A DNA stretch of 64,000 nucleotides from Arthrobacter terrae (GCF_015708085.1 NZ_JADNYM010000022.1:1-64000), one strand, 5' to 3'; shown: positions 26,096 to 34,899, counted from the stretch's first letter. Made by a program: numbers and translations. The notes: a model not told the origin generated them from the letters alone.

Positions 26096-26581
26096 ATGAG
26101 CGAACCGAGGTGGTTGTCATCCGGGGAGCATGAGGCATGGCTTGCTTTATTGTCCACCATGACGCTGCTGCCCGGAGCGTTGGACGGGCCCCTGCAGCAG
26201 GAGGCTGAACTCTCCCTCTTCGATTACAACGTGCTGGCCATGCTCTCCGAAGCGAAGGACGGTACCTTGCCCATGAGCGAGCTTGCTGCCCGGACCAGTG
26301 CCTCGCTCTCGCGGCTCTCGCACGTTGTGAAGAAGCTGGAAGGCCGGCGCTACGTCACGCGTTGCCCGCACACCCTGGATGCGCGAGTTACCACGGCCAC
26401 AATTACGGTGCCGGGAATGGAAATGATTGCGGGGCTGGCGCCGGGGCATGTGGACAATGTGCGTTCGCTGGTCTTTGATCAACTGGACGACGACGACGCG
26501 GCTGACCTTGCGCGGATCGGCCGAAAGCTGGTGCGTGGTCTTGACCCGCAGCACTGGATCCTTCGCAAGCCTTCGCCTTGA
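26096..26581 (+). CDS. MarR-family transcriptional regulator
   Basis: The 161-residue protein has the MarR layout: helical N-terminus (L-D-Y/F-N-V-L-A-M-L-S-E), helix-turn-helix (M-S-E-L-A-A-R-T-S-A-S-L-S-R-L-S-H-V-V-K-K-L-E) and the wing D-A-R-V-T-T-A-T-I-T, then a long C-terminal dimerisation helix. No clear Shine-Dalgarno precedes ATG 26096; a leaderless start is possible. Target and ligand are unknown, and its neighbours do not suggest an obvious regulated transporter. It converges on the propeller protein gene. Confidence 0.88.
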   Translation: MSEPRWLSSGEHEAWLALLSTMTLLPGALDGPLQQEAELSLFDYNVLAMLSEAKDGTLPMSELAARTSASLSRLSHVVKKLEGRRYVTRCPHTLDARVTTATITVPGMEMIAGLAPGHVDNVRSLVFDQLDDDDAADLARIGRKLVRGLDPQHWILRKPSP

Positions 26582-26714
26582 TGGTTCGGGCGGCTGCCAA
26601 CTCGCTTCTTTCGTTTCAGTAATTTCGGTGGCGCTGGTGCTGAGATGGGGACTGTCAAAAAAGTATGCGAGAAGGTCTTCCGCACCACCGGGCCACCCCC
26701 GCACAGTGTGGTGC

Positions 26715-28598
26715 TCAGTTGTGGACTGTGATGATCGTGTAGGCCAAGACGGCCTGCCCATAAAGACCGGCTCCGGTTACCGTGAACGTGACCGGGCCAG
26801 GCGTCGTCGGAGTTCCGGTGATCGTCCCGGTGGAAGCATTCAGCGTCAATCCGACCGGCAGCACACCGGAGGTGACGACGAACGAGGCCACATTTACGGC
26901 CGGAATAGTAAATGAATACGGGATTCCTACTGTTGCTGCCGGGACAGCTCCGGCAGACAAAACCGGCAGGGCAAGCACCGACACCGTATACGAGTTCTCG
27001 TTGGTGACGTACACATGTGTCCCATCGGGGGACACGGCCACCCCGACCGGCTTCAGCCCGACGGGAATCGTCGCGGACACCTTGTTGGTCGCCGTATCAA
27101 TCACCGACACTGTATTCGCATTGGCGTTGGCCACGTAGAGGTGTGCCCCATTGGGCGAGACCGCCACTGCGGCAGAGTTCGCCCCCAAAGTTAACGGAAT
27201 TATCACCGACACTTTGTTGGTGACCGTATCAATGACTGACACTGTACTCGGACCGCTGTTGACAACGTACACGCGTGCCCCGTTGGGCGAGACCGTAACC
27301 GAGGCCGGCGCGGCCCCGGCCGTAAACGGGATGGTCGCCGACACGGTATTCGAGGTCGTGTCAAGCACCGAAACCGTATCGGAACCGGCGTTGGTGACGT
27401 AGACATGTGCCCCGTTCGGCGTCACCGCGACCGCGTCTGGGTACACCCCGACCGGTATGCTCGCCGACACTGCATTTGTGGCCGTATTAATGACCGACAC
27501 CGACTTCGAGCGGTAGTTGGCGACGTAGACGTGTGCCCCATCCGGTGTCACCGCCAACCCCCACGGGTAGGTCCCTACCGTGATGTTCTTTACTACCAAG
27601 TTTGTGGCAGTATCAACGACAACCACCGCATCTACGTAGGGCCGGCTGACGTAAAGGCGCGTCCCATCCGGTGACAGAGCTACCTCGTATGGGTTCCCGC
27701 CGACCACGATGGTCGAAACCGTATTCGTGGCCGTAGCAATCACCGATACCGTACCCAAACTGTAGTTGGCCACGTAGACGTGTGCTCCGCCCGGTGAGAC
27801 CGCCACCCCCACCGGAGACGTCCCGACCGTCACGGAGGGTGGGGTGCCGGCGGAGGATACGGTGATCGCTTCGCTGCACGTGCTGGTACTGGCGGTGTTG
27901 AAGGTGTCGGTGGGGGTATAGGTGGCCCGCCAGTGGTAGGTGCCGGCAGTTGGCTGCAAAGAACCGGTGGCTGAACCTTCGGAAAGCGTCTGGGCTGCAG
28001 TGGTGAAGCTGGCCGGCCCGGTGCAGTCAGCGGCGACATGATGGCTGAAGGTGACGGTACCGGCGGGGGAACCAAAGCTATCGTCGCCGATCACTTTTGC
28101 GGTGGCGGTGAAGCTGGTCCCAGTAGGGCCTGACTGCGGGGTTGTGTTGCGCAGCGTGGTGGTGGTGCTCTGTTTGGGCGTGGTGGCGCTGACGCTGGCT
28201 GCGCTGCGCCAGTTATGGACCGCGGCCTGCAGGGACCAGGTGTAGGAGGTGTTCGGGGTCAGCCCGGAGGCGGTGCAATTGGTGGTGCTGGCCGTAGGAT
28301 TCGCCACGCAGCCGGTCAGGAGCCCAGGGGACTGCACCAGGTCGTAACCGGTGGGTTCGAAGGGCTGGGTCCAGGAGAGAGCGGCGTTTGTGGCGGTCAT
28401 AGATGTGGATATGAGGGCCGGGATGGCTAGCGTACCGGCGTCTGATCTGCCATGGGATCCCGTCGAAGTGGCTGTCCAGTAGCTGTAGGCGGGGCCGGCG
28501 ATGCCGAGCATGACCCCCATCAAAGTCGCGACGGCCACAGCACGCCGGAACCGGCGACGTGCAGGAAGAGGTCGGGAAAGATTCCGGGCCGGGGTCAT
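26715..28598 (-). CDS. Exported seven-bladed YVTN beta-propeller protein, SipW-type signal
   Basis: The 627-residue protein starts with a basic, Arg-rich N-terminus and a signal segment ending A-Y-S-Y-W-T at residues 37-42. A fibronectin-like region (about 60-130) and a bacterial Ig-like domain (about 140-245) follow. About 260-550 hold seven repeats of S/T-P-x-G-x-x-V/L-Y-V-x-N with V-S-V-I-D-T-A-T-N, which make a YVTN propeller. The last 70 residues form a putative-Ig (He_PIG) fold with L-P-x-G-L-T-L-N-A-S-T-G-T-I-T-G-T-P. Such proteins act as surface or adhesion modules. The gene is the last of a coupled operon: its ATG overlaps the previous stop by 4 bp. Confidence 0.87.
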   Translation of the reverse strand: MTPARNLSRPLPARRRFRRAVAVATLMGVMLGIAGPAYSYWTATSTGSHGRSDAGTLAIPALISTSMTATNAALSWTQPFEPTGYDLVQSPGLLTGCVANPTASTTNCTASGLTPNTSYTWSLQAAVHNWRSAASVSATTPKQSTTTTLRNTTPQSGPTGTSFTATAKVIGDDSFGSPAGTVTFSHHVAADCTGPASFTTAAQTLSEGSATGSLQPTAGTYHWRATYTPTDTFNTASTSTCSEAITVSSAGTPPSVTVGTSPVGVAVSPGGAHVYVANYSLGTVSVIATATNTVSTIVVGGNPYEVALSPDGTRLYVSRPYVDAVVVVDTATNLVVKNITVGTYPWGLAVTPDGAHVYVANYRSKSVSVINTATNAVSASIPVGVYPDAVAVTPNGAHVYVTNAGSDTVSVLDTTSNTVSATIPFTAGAAPASVTVSPNGARVYVVNSGPSTVSVIDTVTNKVSVIIPLTLGANSAAVAVSPNGAHLYVANANANTVSVIDTATNKVSATIPVGLKPVGVAVSPDGTHVYVTNENSYTVSVLALPVLSAGAVPAATVGIPYSFTIPAVNVASFVVTSGVLPVGLTLNASTGTITGTPTTPGPVTFTVTGAGLYGQAVLAYTIITVHN

Positions 28599-29107
28599 TC
28601 GCTCACCTCGATGGTGACCGGGACGTCGAAGCTGGCGCCCTGACAGGCTGCGGCGGAGATGACGCTCATTGCGGCAGCCCCGCGCAGGTGCAGCACCTGG
28701 GTCGATCCGCCCGGCAGCAGGACATTTAAAGAGTTGATGTCAAGGATACTGACCCCGGAGTTGCCGACGGTATTGGGCCATCCCGGGTCGCCGGTGCATC
28801 CGAAACCACCTTGAACGCCTACTCCGCCGGCTTGGGAGACGCGTTGCAGCCTCACCTGTTTCGAGTTGGGGTTGGTAACGTTCAGGATCAAGTCTCCGGT
28901 CCCTCCGGGGTAGAGAGGCCCCGTCGAGGAGTCGGTCGTGGCGGGCAGGACTATTAAAGGCTGCAAGGTGCCCGCTGCTGCGGTAGCGGTCCCTGACCCG
29001 CCGGCGGTGAAATAGGCCAGGGCCGGGGTGGACACTAGGCCGCAGACCAGAGCCAGAGTGCAGCCGGCTGCCAGGAGTAACGTGCGCACTGTGCTGGGCC
29101 GGTTCAC
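28595..29107 (-). CDS. Exported SipW-type signal protein, hypothetical
   Basis: This 170-residue protein starts at GTG 29107, overlapping the upstream LPDTG gene stop by 4 bp (GTGA). The signal segment ends P-A-L-A-Y-F-T-A-G-G-S-G-T at residues 28-40, the same junction as its neighbours. The mature part is small, mostly beta-strand-like, with three cysteines; two flank a G-D-P-G-W segment, and one is in A-A-A-C-Q-G. I recognise no named domain beyond similarity to the SipW-dependent, TasA/CalY-like class. The coupling and shared signal type imply that it is exported with its neighbours, perhaps as part of one surface structure. Confidence 0.75.
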   Translation of the reverse strand: MNRPSTVRTLLLAAGCTLALVCGLVSTPALAYFTAGGSGTATAAAGTLQPLIVLPATTDSSTGPLYPGGTGDLILNVTNPNSKQVRLQRVSQAGGVGVQGGFGCTGDPGWPNTVGNSGVSILDINSLNVLLPGGSTQVLHLRGAAAMSVISAAACQGASFDVPVTIEVSE

Positions 29108-29772
29108 GAGGAGGCCTTGGCCCGGCGACGCCTGGCCGCCATAAACAGGATCCAACCGGCCAGCGCGAGAACGCCGGTGCCGAGCAACAGCCCTCCGATG
29201 ACTGCGCCGGTGTCCGGCAGTTCCTGATTGGGCACCGGGCTGCTCGGGTCCGCGTAAGTCGCGGTGCCGGCGAACGTGAAGTGCAGCATCTTCTGTTGAC
29301 AATCGTCTTGGTTGGTCGAGGTGTTCTTGATTTGGATCGGCAAACCGTGCGTTTCACTGTCTGCGCCCGCAGGCACAGACAGCACACCGGAAAAGCCCGG
29401 CAGAAGCAGTTTCTCCGCTGAGCAGCCTGATGGAGGGGCCGGGAAAAGAGGATCAAGGCCCATAGTGATCGTCTGGACTTTGATGGGGTGGTCCAGCGTG
29501 TTGTGCACCCGATAAACCAGACAGCGAGTCACACCAGGTGCCAGCGTGGCCGGAGGACCTTCGCACCGAGGCGAGGTCGAGGATCCGACTGGCATCGCCC
29601 GGACCTCACCTTCGATCCGGAACGTGGACGGGCTCGAATTCAGCAGGGCCGGGACCGTGGGTATGCTCGCTGCGGTGACCAGGAGCGCGAGTGCAGCGGT
29701 CAGGACAACACGGCCGAGGCCGCCGGCGATCATCAACCACTCCCGCCAGCGGCGCAAAATCGACGGACTCAC
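29104..29772 (-). CDS. LPDTG-anchored surface protein, hypothetical
   Basis: The 222-residue protein has an N-terminal membrane segment at about residues 17-40 (signal peptide or anchor) and a beta-rich middle part with four cysteines. The C-terminal sorting signal is classic: L-P-D-T-G at residues 185-189, a hydrophobic helix of about 20 residues and a tail of four arginines. A sortase should therefore link it to peptidoglycan. No sortase gene is in the window. It sits in a minus-strand operon, 87 bp after the small Y-W-T protein and overlapping the next gene by 4 bp. The specific binding function is unknown. Confidence 0.82.
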   Translation of the reverse strand: MSPSILRRWREWLMIAGGLGRVVLTAALALLVTAASIPTVPALLNSSPSTFRIEGEVRAMPVGSSTSPRCEGPPATLAPGVTRCLVYRVHNTLDHPIKVQTITMGLDPLFPAPPSGCSAEKLLLPGFSGVLSVPAGADSETHGLPIQIKNTSTNQDDCQQKMLHFTFAGTATYADPSSPVPNQELPDTGAVIGGLLLGTGVLALAGWILFMAARRRRAKASS

Positions 29773-29859
29773 CGGGCCCTCTGCCTTTCTGGCACCTTGC
29801 GAGAGTGCCGCACTCCCGGACCAGGACGGGAAACGTCTGAGCCAGCTGACTGTGAAGTC

Positions 29860-30360
29860 CTAGCTGATCGTGTAGGCGAGGTTGACGATGGCGCCCTTGC
29901 AGGCATCCTGGTTGGTGGCCTTGTCGTTGAATTTGATCGTGGCGCCGGTCCACGCGCCCTGGCGGAAACCCACCGGGATCTCAGCGTCCACGGTCATCGC
30001 TGCCCCGGCAAGGGTGTAGTCCGTTGCGTCGCAGGTCCCGTTCGCGGCGCCGGCGGCCATTGTCACTGAGGCGATGCTGGCGGTCACTGTCCCAACATAG
30101 ACCGGGCCATCATCCCCGTTGGTGAAGTTACCGTCGAGAGGCTGGGCGGAATCCCCAGGACGCATGTCCGTCACGGTAGTGGTTTGTAGGGGCAGGATAT
30201 TGGAGGTAGTACCGGTCGCAGCCGTGCCGGTCCCCGCCCCACCAACCGTCCAGTAGGCGAAGGCTGCGCCACCGCCCACGAGCAACAGCCCGGCCGTCAC
30301 GAACGCTATCTTTTTGGTTCGGCTGCGCCTTGAGGCGCCGGTGTTTAGTACTGTGCTCAT
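29860..30360 (-). CDS. SipW-type signal peptide protein, TasA/CalY-like candidate
   Basis: The 166-residue protein has a basic N-terminus (R-R-S-R-T-K-K), a hydrophobic stretch and the junction A-F-A-Y-W-T-V-G-G-A-G-T-G-T at residues 33-46. This is the pattern of signal peptides cleaved by SipW-type signal peptidase I in Gram-positives, best known from the biofilm fibre protein TasA. Two cysteines (N-G-T-C-D-A-T and D-A-C-K-G) may pair, and the rest looks like a compact beta-fold. It is the first gene of the operon and faces the response regulator across a 468-bp AT-rich spacer. Fibre formation is inference by analogy only. Confidence 0.78.
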   Translation of the reverse strand: MSTVLNTGASRRSRTKKIAFVTAGLLLVGGGAAFAYWTVGGAGTGTAATGTTSNILPLQTTTVTDMRPGDSAQPLDGNFTNGDDGPVYVGTVTASIASVTMAAGAANGTCDATDYTLAGAAMTVDAEIPVGFRQGAWTGATIKFNDKATNQDACKGAIVNLAYTIS

Positions 30361-30828
30361 ATTGTTCCCCCGAAGTTATTTTTGGCGATGGCGTATGACA
30401 TGGTCAACGCAGCCGGAAGGAACAACCATAACAAGCACAAGATCGTATTTTGGCCATGCGATGGCCATGCGATTGCCTCACGCACGCACGTCGCATCGGC
30501 ATCCCGTGGAGGATCTACAATATTTAGTCCTCATCCCCCGCGCCGTAGCAGCGAATTGCGAGGAGAGCAGCCGTCCTTGCTGACGTTTTCGTCCCATCAA
30601 AAATAGCTGTGTAGCTGCTAGTCTGGACTTAAAGACTGATGGTCTATACATTTATAGACTTTAGTCTTTTCGGAAGACTTTTTGTATATAAAAATTATGT
30701 TACCTGGAGGTCGGTCAAGTTGCAGGAGCACAAGCCTTTCCAATTTCTTGGAACTTTGATTTTATTTTCCGACGTTCAGGCGTGAATCCGGAGAACAGAT
30801 TATCTGATTTCAGCGGCGGGGTGGGCAA
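30361..30828. other. AT-rich divergent regulatory spacer
   Basis: No gene is supported here. The left part contains CTACAATATTTAGTCCTCAT (30515-30534), which matches the complement of the aceE-side operator-like element in 17 of 20 positions. Bases 30600-30780 are markedly AT-richer than the rest of the window and include the AGACT/AGTCT cluster. Promoters for both divergent transcription units should lie here. Confidence 0.55.
30620..30679. promoter_or_regulatory. Cluster of AGACT/AGTCT pentamers, probable regulator sites
   Basis: Five exact copies of AGTCT or its complement AGACT occur at 30620, 30633, 30656, 30663 and 30675, with a near copy (GGTCT) at 30641. Some are arranged as inverted pairs, for example AGTCTT-N5-AGACT-like at 30663-30679. 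LuxR-type regulators bind short inverted pentamers, and such a regulator is encoded 150 bp downstream. Confidence 0.5.
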
Positions 30829-31512
30829 GTGACGGACGGCAAGCTGATACGCGTGCATCTGGTCAGTGCGGACTTTCTCCTGCAGCAAGGACTTCAGACC
30901 ATCTTAACGGGTCTGGATTACGTGACGCTGGAGGCAGTGTCGCGGACAGCTGAAGACGCTTTTACGGCCGTGGTTGCTGCCGGCCCTGACATCGTGCTGA
31001 TCGAACGGGGACTACCCGGGATCGACGGTGTCGCTGAAATCCGGGCCATCACCGAGCAGGCACCCCGGACAAAGGTGGTCCTGCTCTGCGCCGAGACAGA
31101 CCGGAAAACAATGATCGAGGCCTACCAAGCCGGGGCTGTAAGTTTTTTGACAAAAACTCAGATGACGCAGGACCTCGGTCCCGCACTGAGGATGATCCAC
31201 CGGGGCGCTGCAATTTTCGCCATGCCTCTAAGCTCCCCCCGGCTGCAGACGCCCGGAGCTACCGAGAGTGCGGACAACCTGGTGCTTAAGGCCCAGTTCA
31301 ACAGCCGTGACAGGAAACTTTTGGCAGGTGTGGCAGCCGGAAGAACAAATGCCCAAATTGGCCGCGATCTTCATCTCAGCGAAGCCACGATCAAGGCGCA
31401 GCTGACCGGGATCATGACACGGCTCAACGTCTCCAATCGGGTCCAGCTGGCGGTCGCCGTTGTCCGTAACGGTCTTGTGGACATGCCAGTCAGTCACGCA
31501 CCGGGCCCATAG
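30829..31512 (+). CDS. LuxR-type response regulator with degenerate receiver
   Basis: The 227-residue protein has an N-terminal receiver-like domain (about 6-125) and a C-terminal LuxR helix-turn-helix (about 158-222, with R-D-R-K-L-L-A-G-V-A-A-G-R-T-N-A-Q-I and S-E-A-T-I-K-A-Q-L). The receiver lacks key residues: the usual acidic pair after V-L-L-V is S13-A14, and the phosphoacceptor aspartate is replaced by E59 in L-I-E-R-G-L-P-G. The conserved lysine K109 remains. It therefore probably works without phosphorylation, with E59 as a built-in mimic. No sensor kinase is adjacent. The start is GTG. It likely controls the divergent surface-protein operon. Confidence 0.85.
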   Translation: MTDGKLIRVHLVSADFLLQQGLQTILTGLDYVTLEAVSRTAEDAFTAVVAAGPDIVLIERGLPGIDGVAEIRAITEQAPRTKVVLLCAETDRKTMIEAYQAGAVSFLTKTQMTQDLGPALRMIHRGAAIFAMPLSSPRLQTPGATESADNLVLKAQFNSRDRKLLAGVAAGRTNAQIGRDLHLSEATIKAQLTGIMTRLNVSNRVQLAVAVVRNGLVDMPVSHAPGP

Positions 31513-31607
31513 AAACTGAGTGCGGCCCGCTCCGATAGACGAAAATCCAAAAGCCACTTACCTACCGCAACGCAGCGAGCGGAACCGACCGAACACTGCC
31601 GGCCGCG

Positions 31608-33593
31608 TCAGCGGTATTTGCGGTGCTGGTTCTCCTTGCCGCTGGGTCCCGAACCGGCTTCGGAAATCCACGGACCGGTGCCCTCGGAAACATCGATGAT
31701 CCCCTGCTCCAGCCAGCCGAAGTCACCCGCGAGCACGCCCGACGCAAGGCGGGCGTCGCCGTCGTCCGTGTTGTGCCACAGGTCCGTAAAGAGCGCGTCG
31801 ATGCGCATCCGGGATTGGCCGCAGAAAGCGTCGGCCAGTTCTATCGCGTGCCGCCCCTGCACGGGATCCTTCACGCGCAGCATCTCCGCGCGGCTGCAGC
31901 AGGCCGCCATTGCGAACAACTCGGCGCCTATATCCACGATCCGGCCAAGAAATGCCTGCTTATACTCCAGCCTGGCCTGCCAGCGGCCCATCCCGTAAAA
32001 CGTTTGTCGGGCAAGTTTGCGGGATGCGCGCTCTATGTAGCGCAGGTGCCCCGCCAGCGGTCCGAATTCGTTGTAGGAGCGCGGGTCCATACCCTTTCCC
32101 ATGGCTAATTTGGGCAGCCACCTGGCGTAGAAACCGCTGGCAGCGACGGCAGCCTTCCCCTTGTCCTGCAGCGAAGCCGTAGCCGAGGCAAGATCGCCGG
32201 CGGCGCTTAAATGGGCATCCACGGCTTCCCGGGCGATCAGTAGGTGCATGATCTCCGTGGAGCCCTCAAAGATCCGGTTGATGCGCATGTCGCGGAGCAT
32301 CTGCTCTGCGGGGACGGCGCGTTCGCCGCGGGCGGCCAGCGACTGCGCAGTTTCGTAGCCGCGGCCGCCACGGATCTGCACTAGCTCATCGGCGCACCGG
32401 TAGGCCATCTCGGAGGACCACAATTTTGCCAGCGCCGCCTCGATGCGGACATCCTTCATGTGCGAATCCGCGAGCTCGGCGGAGAGCTCAAAAACTGCCT
32501 CAAGGGCAAACGCGGTTGCGGCCAGGAACGCGATCTTCTTGCCCACCGCTTCGTGCTGGCCAACGGGTTTACCCCACTGGGTCCGGGCGTTGGACCATTC
32601 CCGCGCGATCTTCAGCGTCCATTTGCCGGTAGCCGCGCACATCCCGGGAATGGACAGCCGGCCGGTGTTAAGCGTGGTGAGGGCTATCTTCAGTCCCTGC
32701 CCCTCGCGGCCCAGCCGGTTGGCTGCCGGAATGCGGACCTGATGGAAGCGGGTCACCCCATTTTCAATGCCGCGCAGACCCATGAAGGAGTTCCGGTTTT
32801 CAACGGTGATCCCGGGGGTATCGGCTTCCACAACGAAGGCGGAGATGCCGCCCTTGGCCTGGGTCCCGTCCGGGAGCACGTGCGGGGGAACCGTCGCCAT
32901 TACCACCACGATTTCGGCGATAACCCCGTTGGTGGTCCAGAGCTTGACGCCGTCGAGCACGTACTCGGCACCATCCTCGCTCAGCACCGCCGTGCAGCCC
33001 ATCCGGGCCGGGTCCGAGCCGACGTCCGGCTCGGTGAGCAGGAACGCGGTGATGGCCCCGGCGGCGCAGCGCGGCAGGTATTCCTTCTTCTGTTCCTCGG
33101 TGCCAAAGACCTTGACCGGCTCGGGCACGCCAATGGACTGATGGGCTGAGACCAGCGCGCCAAATGACGGATGGACGGAACCGAGTAGCTGCAGGGCCCT
33201 GCCGTAGTAGGTCAGCGACAGCCCCAAACCGCCGTAAGTACGCGGGATCTTCATGCCAAAGACCCCCAATTCGGTCAGCCCGGCAAGGTATTCATCCGGG
33301 ATGAGTGCGTCGCGTTCGACCCGGTCTGCGTCCAGGGTTTCGCAGTAGGTCCGCAGCCGGCCCAGGAACTCTTCGCCGCGTCCGGCATCGTCGGCCGTGG
33401 GCTCGGGGTGCGGATGAATCAGGGAGATATCGAAGTTGCCCAGGTAAAGACCCTTGGCAAAACTCGGCCGGGACCAGTTGGTTTCGCGGGCATCTTCGGC
33501 GACCTTCCGTGCGTCCTGTTCGGTGACGTGGGAACCACGGCCTTCCGGGGCGGGGTCGGTGGATGTCGTGGGATTGTCGGCCTTGACGCTCAT
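31608..33593 (-). CDS. Acyl-CoA dehydrogenase family protein, long form
   Basis: The 661-residue flavoenzyme is much longer than standard 380-residue acyl-CoA dehydrogenases and resembles the long VLCAD/ACAD9-like architecture with an extra C-terminal helical domain. Family signatures include L-T-E-P-D-V-G-S-D-P-A at about 190-200, G-L-R-G-I-E-N-G near 270, I-R-G-G-R-G-Y-E-T near 410 and R-I-F-E-G-S-T-E-I-M-H near 440. It would introduce the alpha-beta double bond into an acyl-CoA with FAD and pass electrons to ETF. No other beta-oxidation gene is adjacent, so the chain-length preference is not inferable. It is convergent with the response regulator. Confidence 0.92.
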   Translation of the reverse strand: MSVKADNPTTSTDPAPEGRGSHVTEQDARKVAEDARETNWSRPSFAKGLYLGNFDISLIHPHPEPTADDAGRGEEFLGRLRTYCETLDADRVERDALIPDEYLAGLTELGVFGMKIPRTYGGLGLSLTYYGRALQLLGSVHPSFGALVSAHQSIGVPEPVKVFGTEEQKKEYLPRCAAGAITAFLLTEPDVGSDPARMGCTAVLSEDGAEYVLDGVKLWTTNGVIAEIVVVMATVPPHVLPDGTQAKGGISAFVVEADTPGITVENRNSFMGLRGIENGVTRFHQVRIPAANRLGREGQGLKIALTTLNTGRLSIPGMCAATGKWTLKIAREWSNARTQWGKPVGQHEAVGKKIAFLAATAFALEAVFELSAELADSHMKDVRIEAALAKLWSSEMAYRCADELVQIRGGRGYETAQSLAARGERAVPAEQMLRDMRINRIFEGSTEIMHLLIAREAVDAHLSAAGDLASATASLQDKGKAAVAASGFYARWLPKLAMGKGMDPRSYNEFGPLAGHLRYIERASRKLARQTFYGMGRWQARLEYKQAFLGRIVDIGAELFAMAACCSRAEMLRVKDPVQGRHAIELADAFCGQSRMRIDALFTDLWHNTDDGDARLASGVLAGDFGWLEQGIIDVSEGTGPWISEAGSGPSGKENQHRKYR

Positions 33594-33721
33594 TATGTCC
33601 CTTTCGCCGCCCCGTGGGTGCAGACGCCTGCACGGGTTGAAGAAGACCCGTCGGGGTGTGACCTATGCTACCCGCCGGTAGCCGGGGAAGCTATGGCTGA
33701 GGTGATGCCGATGCCGGGACC

Positions 33722-33727
33722 TAGGCT
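33722..33727 (+). promoter_or_regulatory. Putative leaderless -10 box (TAGGCT)
   Basis: TAGGCT ends 6 bp before the ATG at 33734, and no Shine-Dalgarno lies between them, so the mRNA probably begins at the start codon. The same arrangement precedes 691 and 34912. Confidence 0.45.
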
Positions 33728-33733
33728 GGGGTC

Positions 33734-34849
33734 ATGAGTGAACACGCGCAGGGTTTTGCCGCCGAGGAGTTCGACGCCGTCCGCCGCCTTTTTGACTCGA
33801 TGCTCGCCGCCGATTCCGGGTACAGCGCCCAATTAGCGGCTTATCATCAGGGCGTGAAAGTTCTGGACCTGCATGGCGGCCCGGAAATTGCCGCCGACTC
33901 CGTGACAGGCGTATTTTCCTGCTCCAAGGGTGTGGCAGCGCTCGCCTTTGGTTTGTTGGTGCAGGACGGCCTCGTTGATCTGGACGCAGCGGTGAAGCGA
34001 TACTGGCCCGAATTTGGCTGCCACGGTAAGGAAATTCTTACTGTCGGTCAGCTATTGAGCCATCAGGGCGGCCTGGTTGGCGTACCCGGGGGCTTCGCCA
34101 TGGAGGAATATAACGATGCCGCCGCCGTGGCCGCCAAGCTGGCCGCAGCGGTTCCGTTCTGGCGTCCGGGCCGTGCCTTCGGTTACCATGCGCTGACCAT
34201 GGGTGTGTTTATGGAAGAACTCTGCCGACGGATTACGGGCGGAACGCTGCAGGCGCTGTATGAGGAGCGGATCCGCGGGCCGTTTGCGGTGGATATGTAC
34301 CTTGGTCTGCCGGAGAGCGAGGAGCCGCGGTACCGTGACGTGCTCTTCGACGAGGATCCACACCTGCCGTTCATTGATCCGGAGGGAATTCCCGGGATCT
34401 CGGGCAACGTCCGCGCGGGAAACCTGCTGACATTGCCGAACCTGCGCTCCATCCGGGCCGTCGGCAGCTGCAGCGGCGCGGGCGTGGGGTCCGCCGTCGG
34501 ACTGGCCAGACTGTACGCCGCAGCGAGCACGGGAGTGGACGGCGGCCAGCCCTTCCTGACGCAGCAGACCATCGCGACGATGAGCCAGGAACAGGTCTGG
34601 GGGATCGATCGCGTCTTCAGCCAGGAAAGCGCCTTTGCCGTCGTCTTCATGAAATCCCACGCGCGGATGGACTTCGGCAGTGCACAGGCGTTCGGGCACG
34701 ACGGCGCCAATGCGGCTTTGGGGTTCGCCGACCCCGCGTACGAGGTAGGGTTCGGCTACATACCACAGCGTGCAGAAGAGGGCGGGACGGTGGGCCGCGG
34801 CATGCAGCTAAGCATTGCGGTGCGCAAGGCGCTGCTCGGCGTGGAGTAG
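33734..34849 (+). CDS. Serine hydrolase, beta-lactamase/esterase (class C-like) family
   Basis: The 371-residue protein has the penicillin-binding fold of beta-lactamase-family esterases. The S-x-x-K nucleophile motif is V-F-S-C-S-K-G-V at about residues 61-68, the tyrosine motif appears as Y-H-A-L-T near 154, and a C-terminal H-D-G-A-N/G segment takes the place of K-T-G. It lacks a signal peptide, so it is probably a cytoplasmic esterase or D-aminopeptidase-like enzyme rather than an antibiotic-resistance enzyme. The neighbours (acyl-CoA dehydrogenase, glutathione transferase) do not define a pathway. Confidence 0.87.
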   Translation: MSEHAQGFAAEEFDAVRRLFDSMLAADSGYSAQLAAYHQGVKVLDLHGGPEIAADSVTGVFSCSKGVAALAFGLLVQDGLVDLDAAVKRYWPEFGCHGKEILTVGQLLSHQGGLVGVPGGFAMEEYNDAAAVAAKLAAAVPFWRPGRAFGYHALTMGVFMEELCRRITGGTLQALYEERIRGPFAVDMYLGLPESEEPRYRDVLFDEDPHLPFIDPEGIPGISGNVRAGNLLTLPNLRSIRAVGSCSGAGVGSAVGLARLYAAASTGVDGGQPFLTQQTIATMSQEQVWGIDRVFSQESAFAVVFMKSHARMDFGSAQAFGHDGANAALGFADPAYEVGFGYIPQRAEEGGTVGRGMQLSIAVRKALLGVE

Positions 34850-34899
34850 GCGGTGCCGGTCCGCCGGGCCCGCACGCTCAATCCAAACGGGAACCAGCC

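Noticed and set aside
26715-28598. Recent horizontal transfer of the propeller gene
   Set aside because: Base composition is only slightly less GC-rich and the operon has tight coupling; no mobile-element border is visible.
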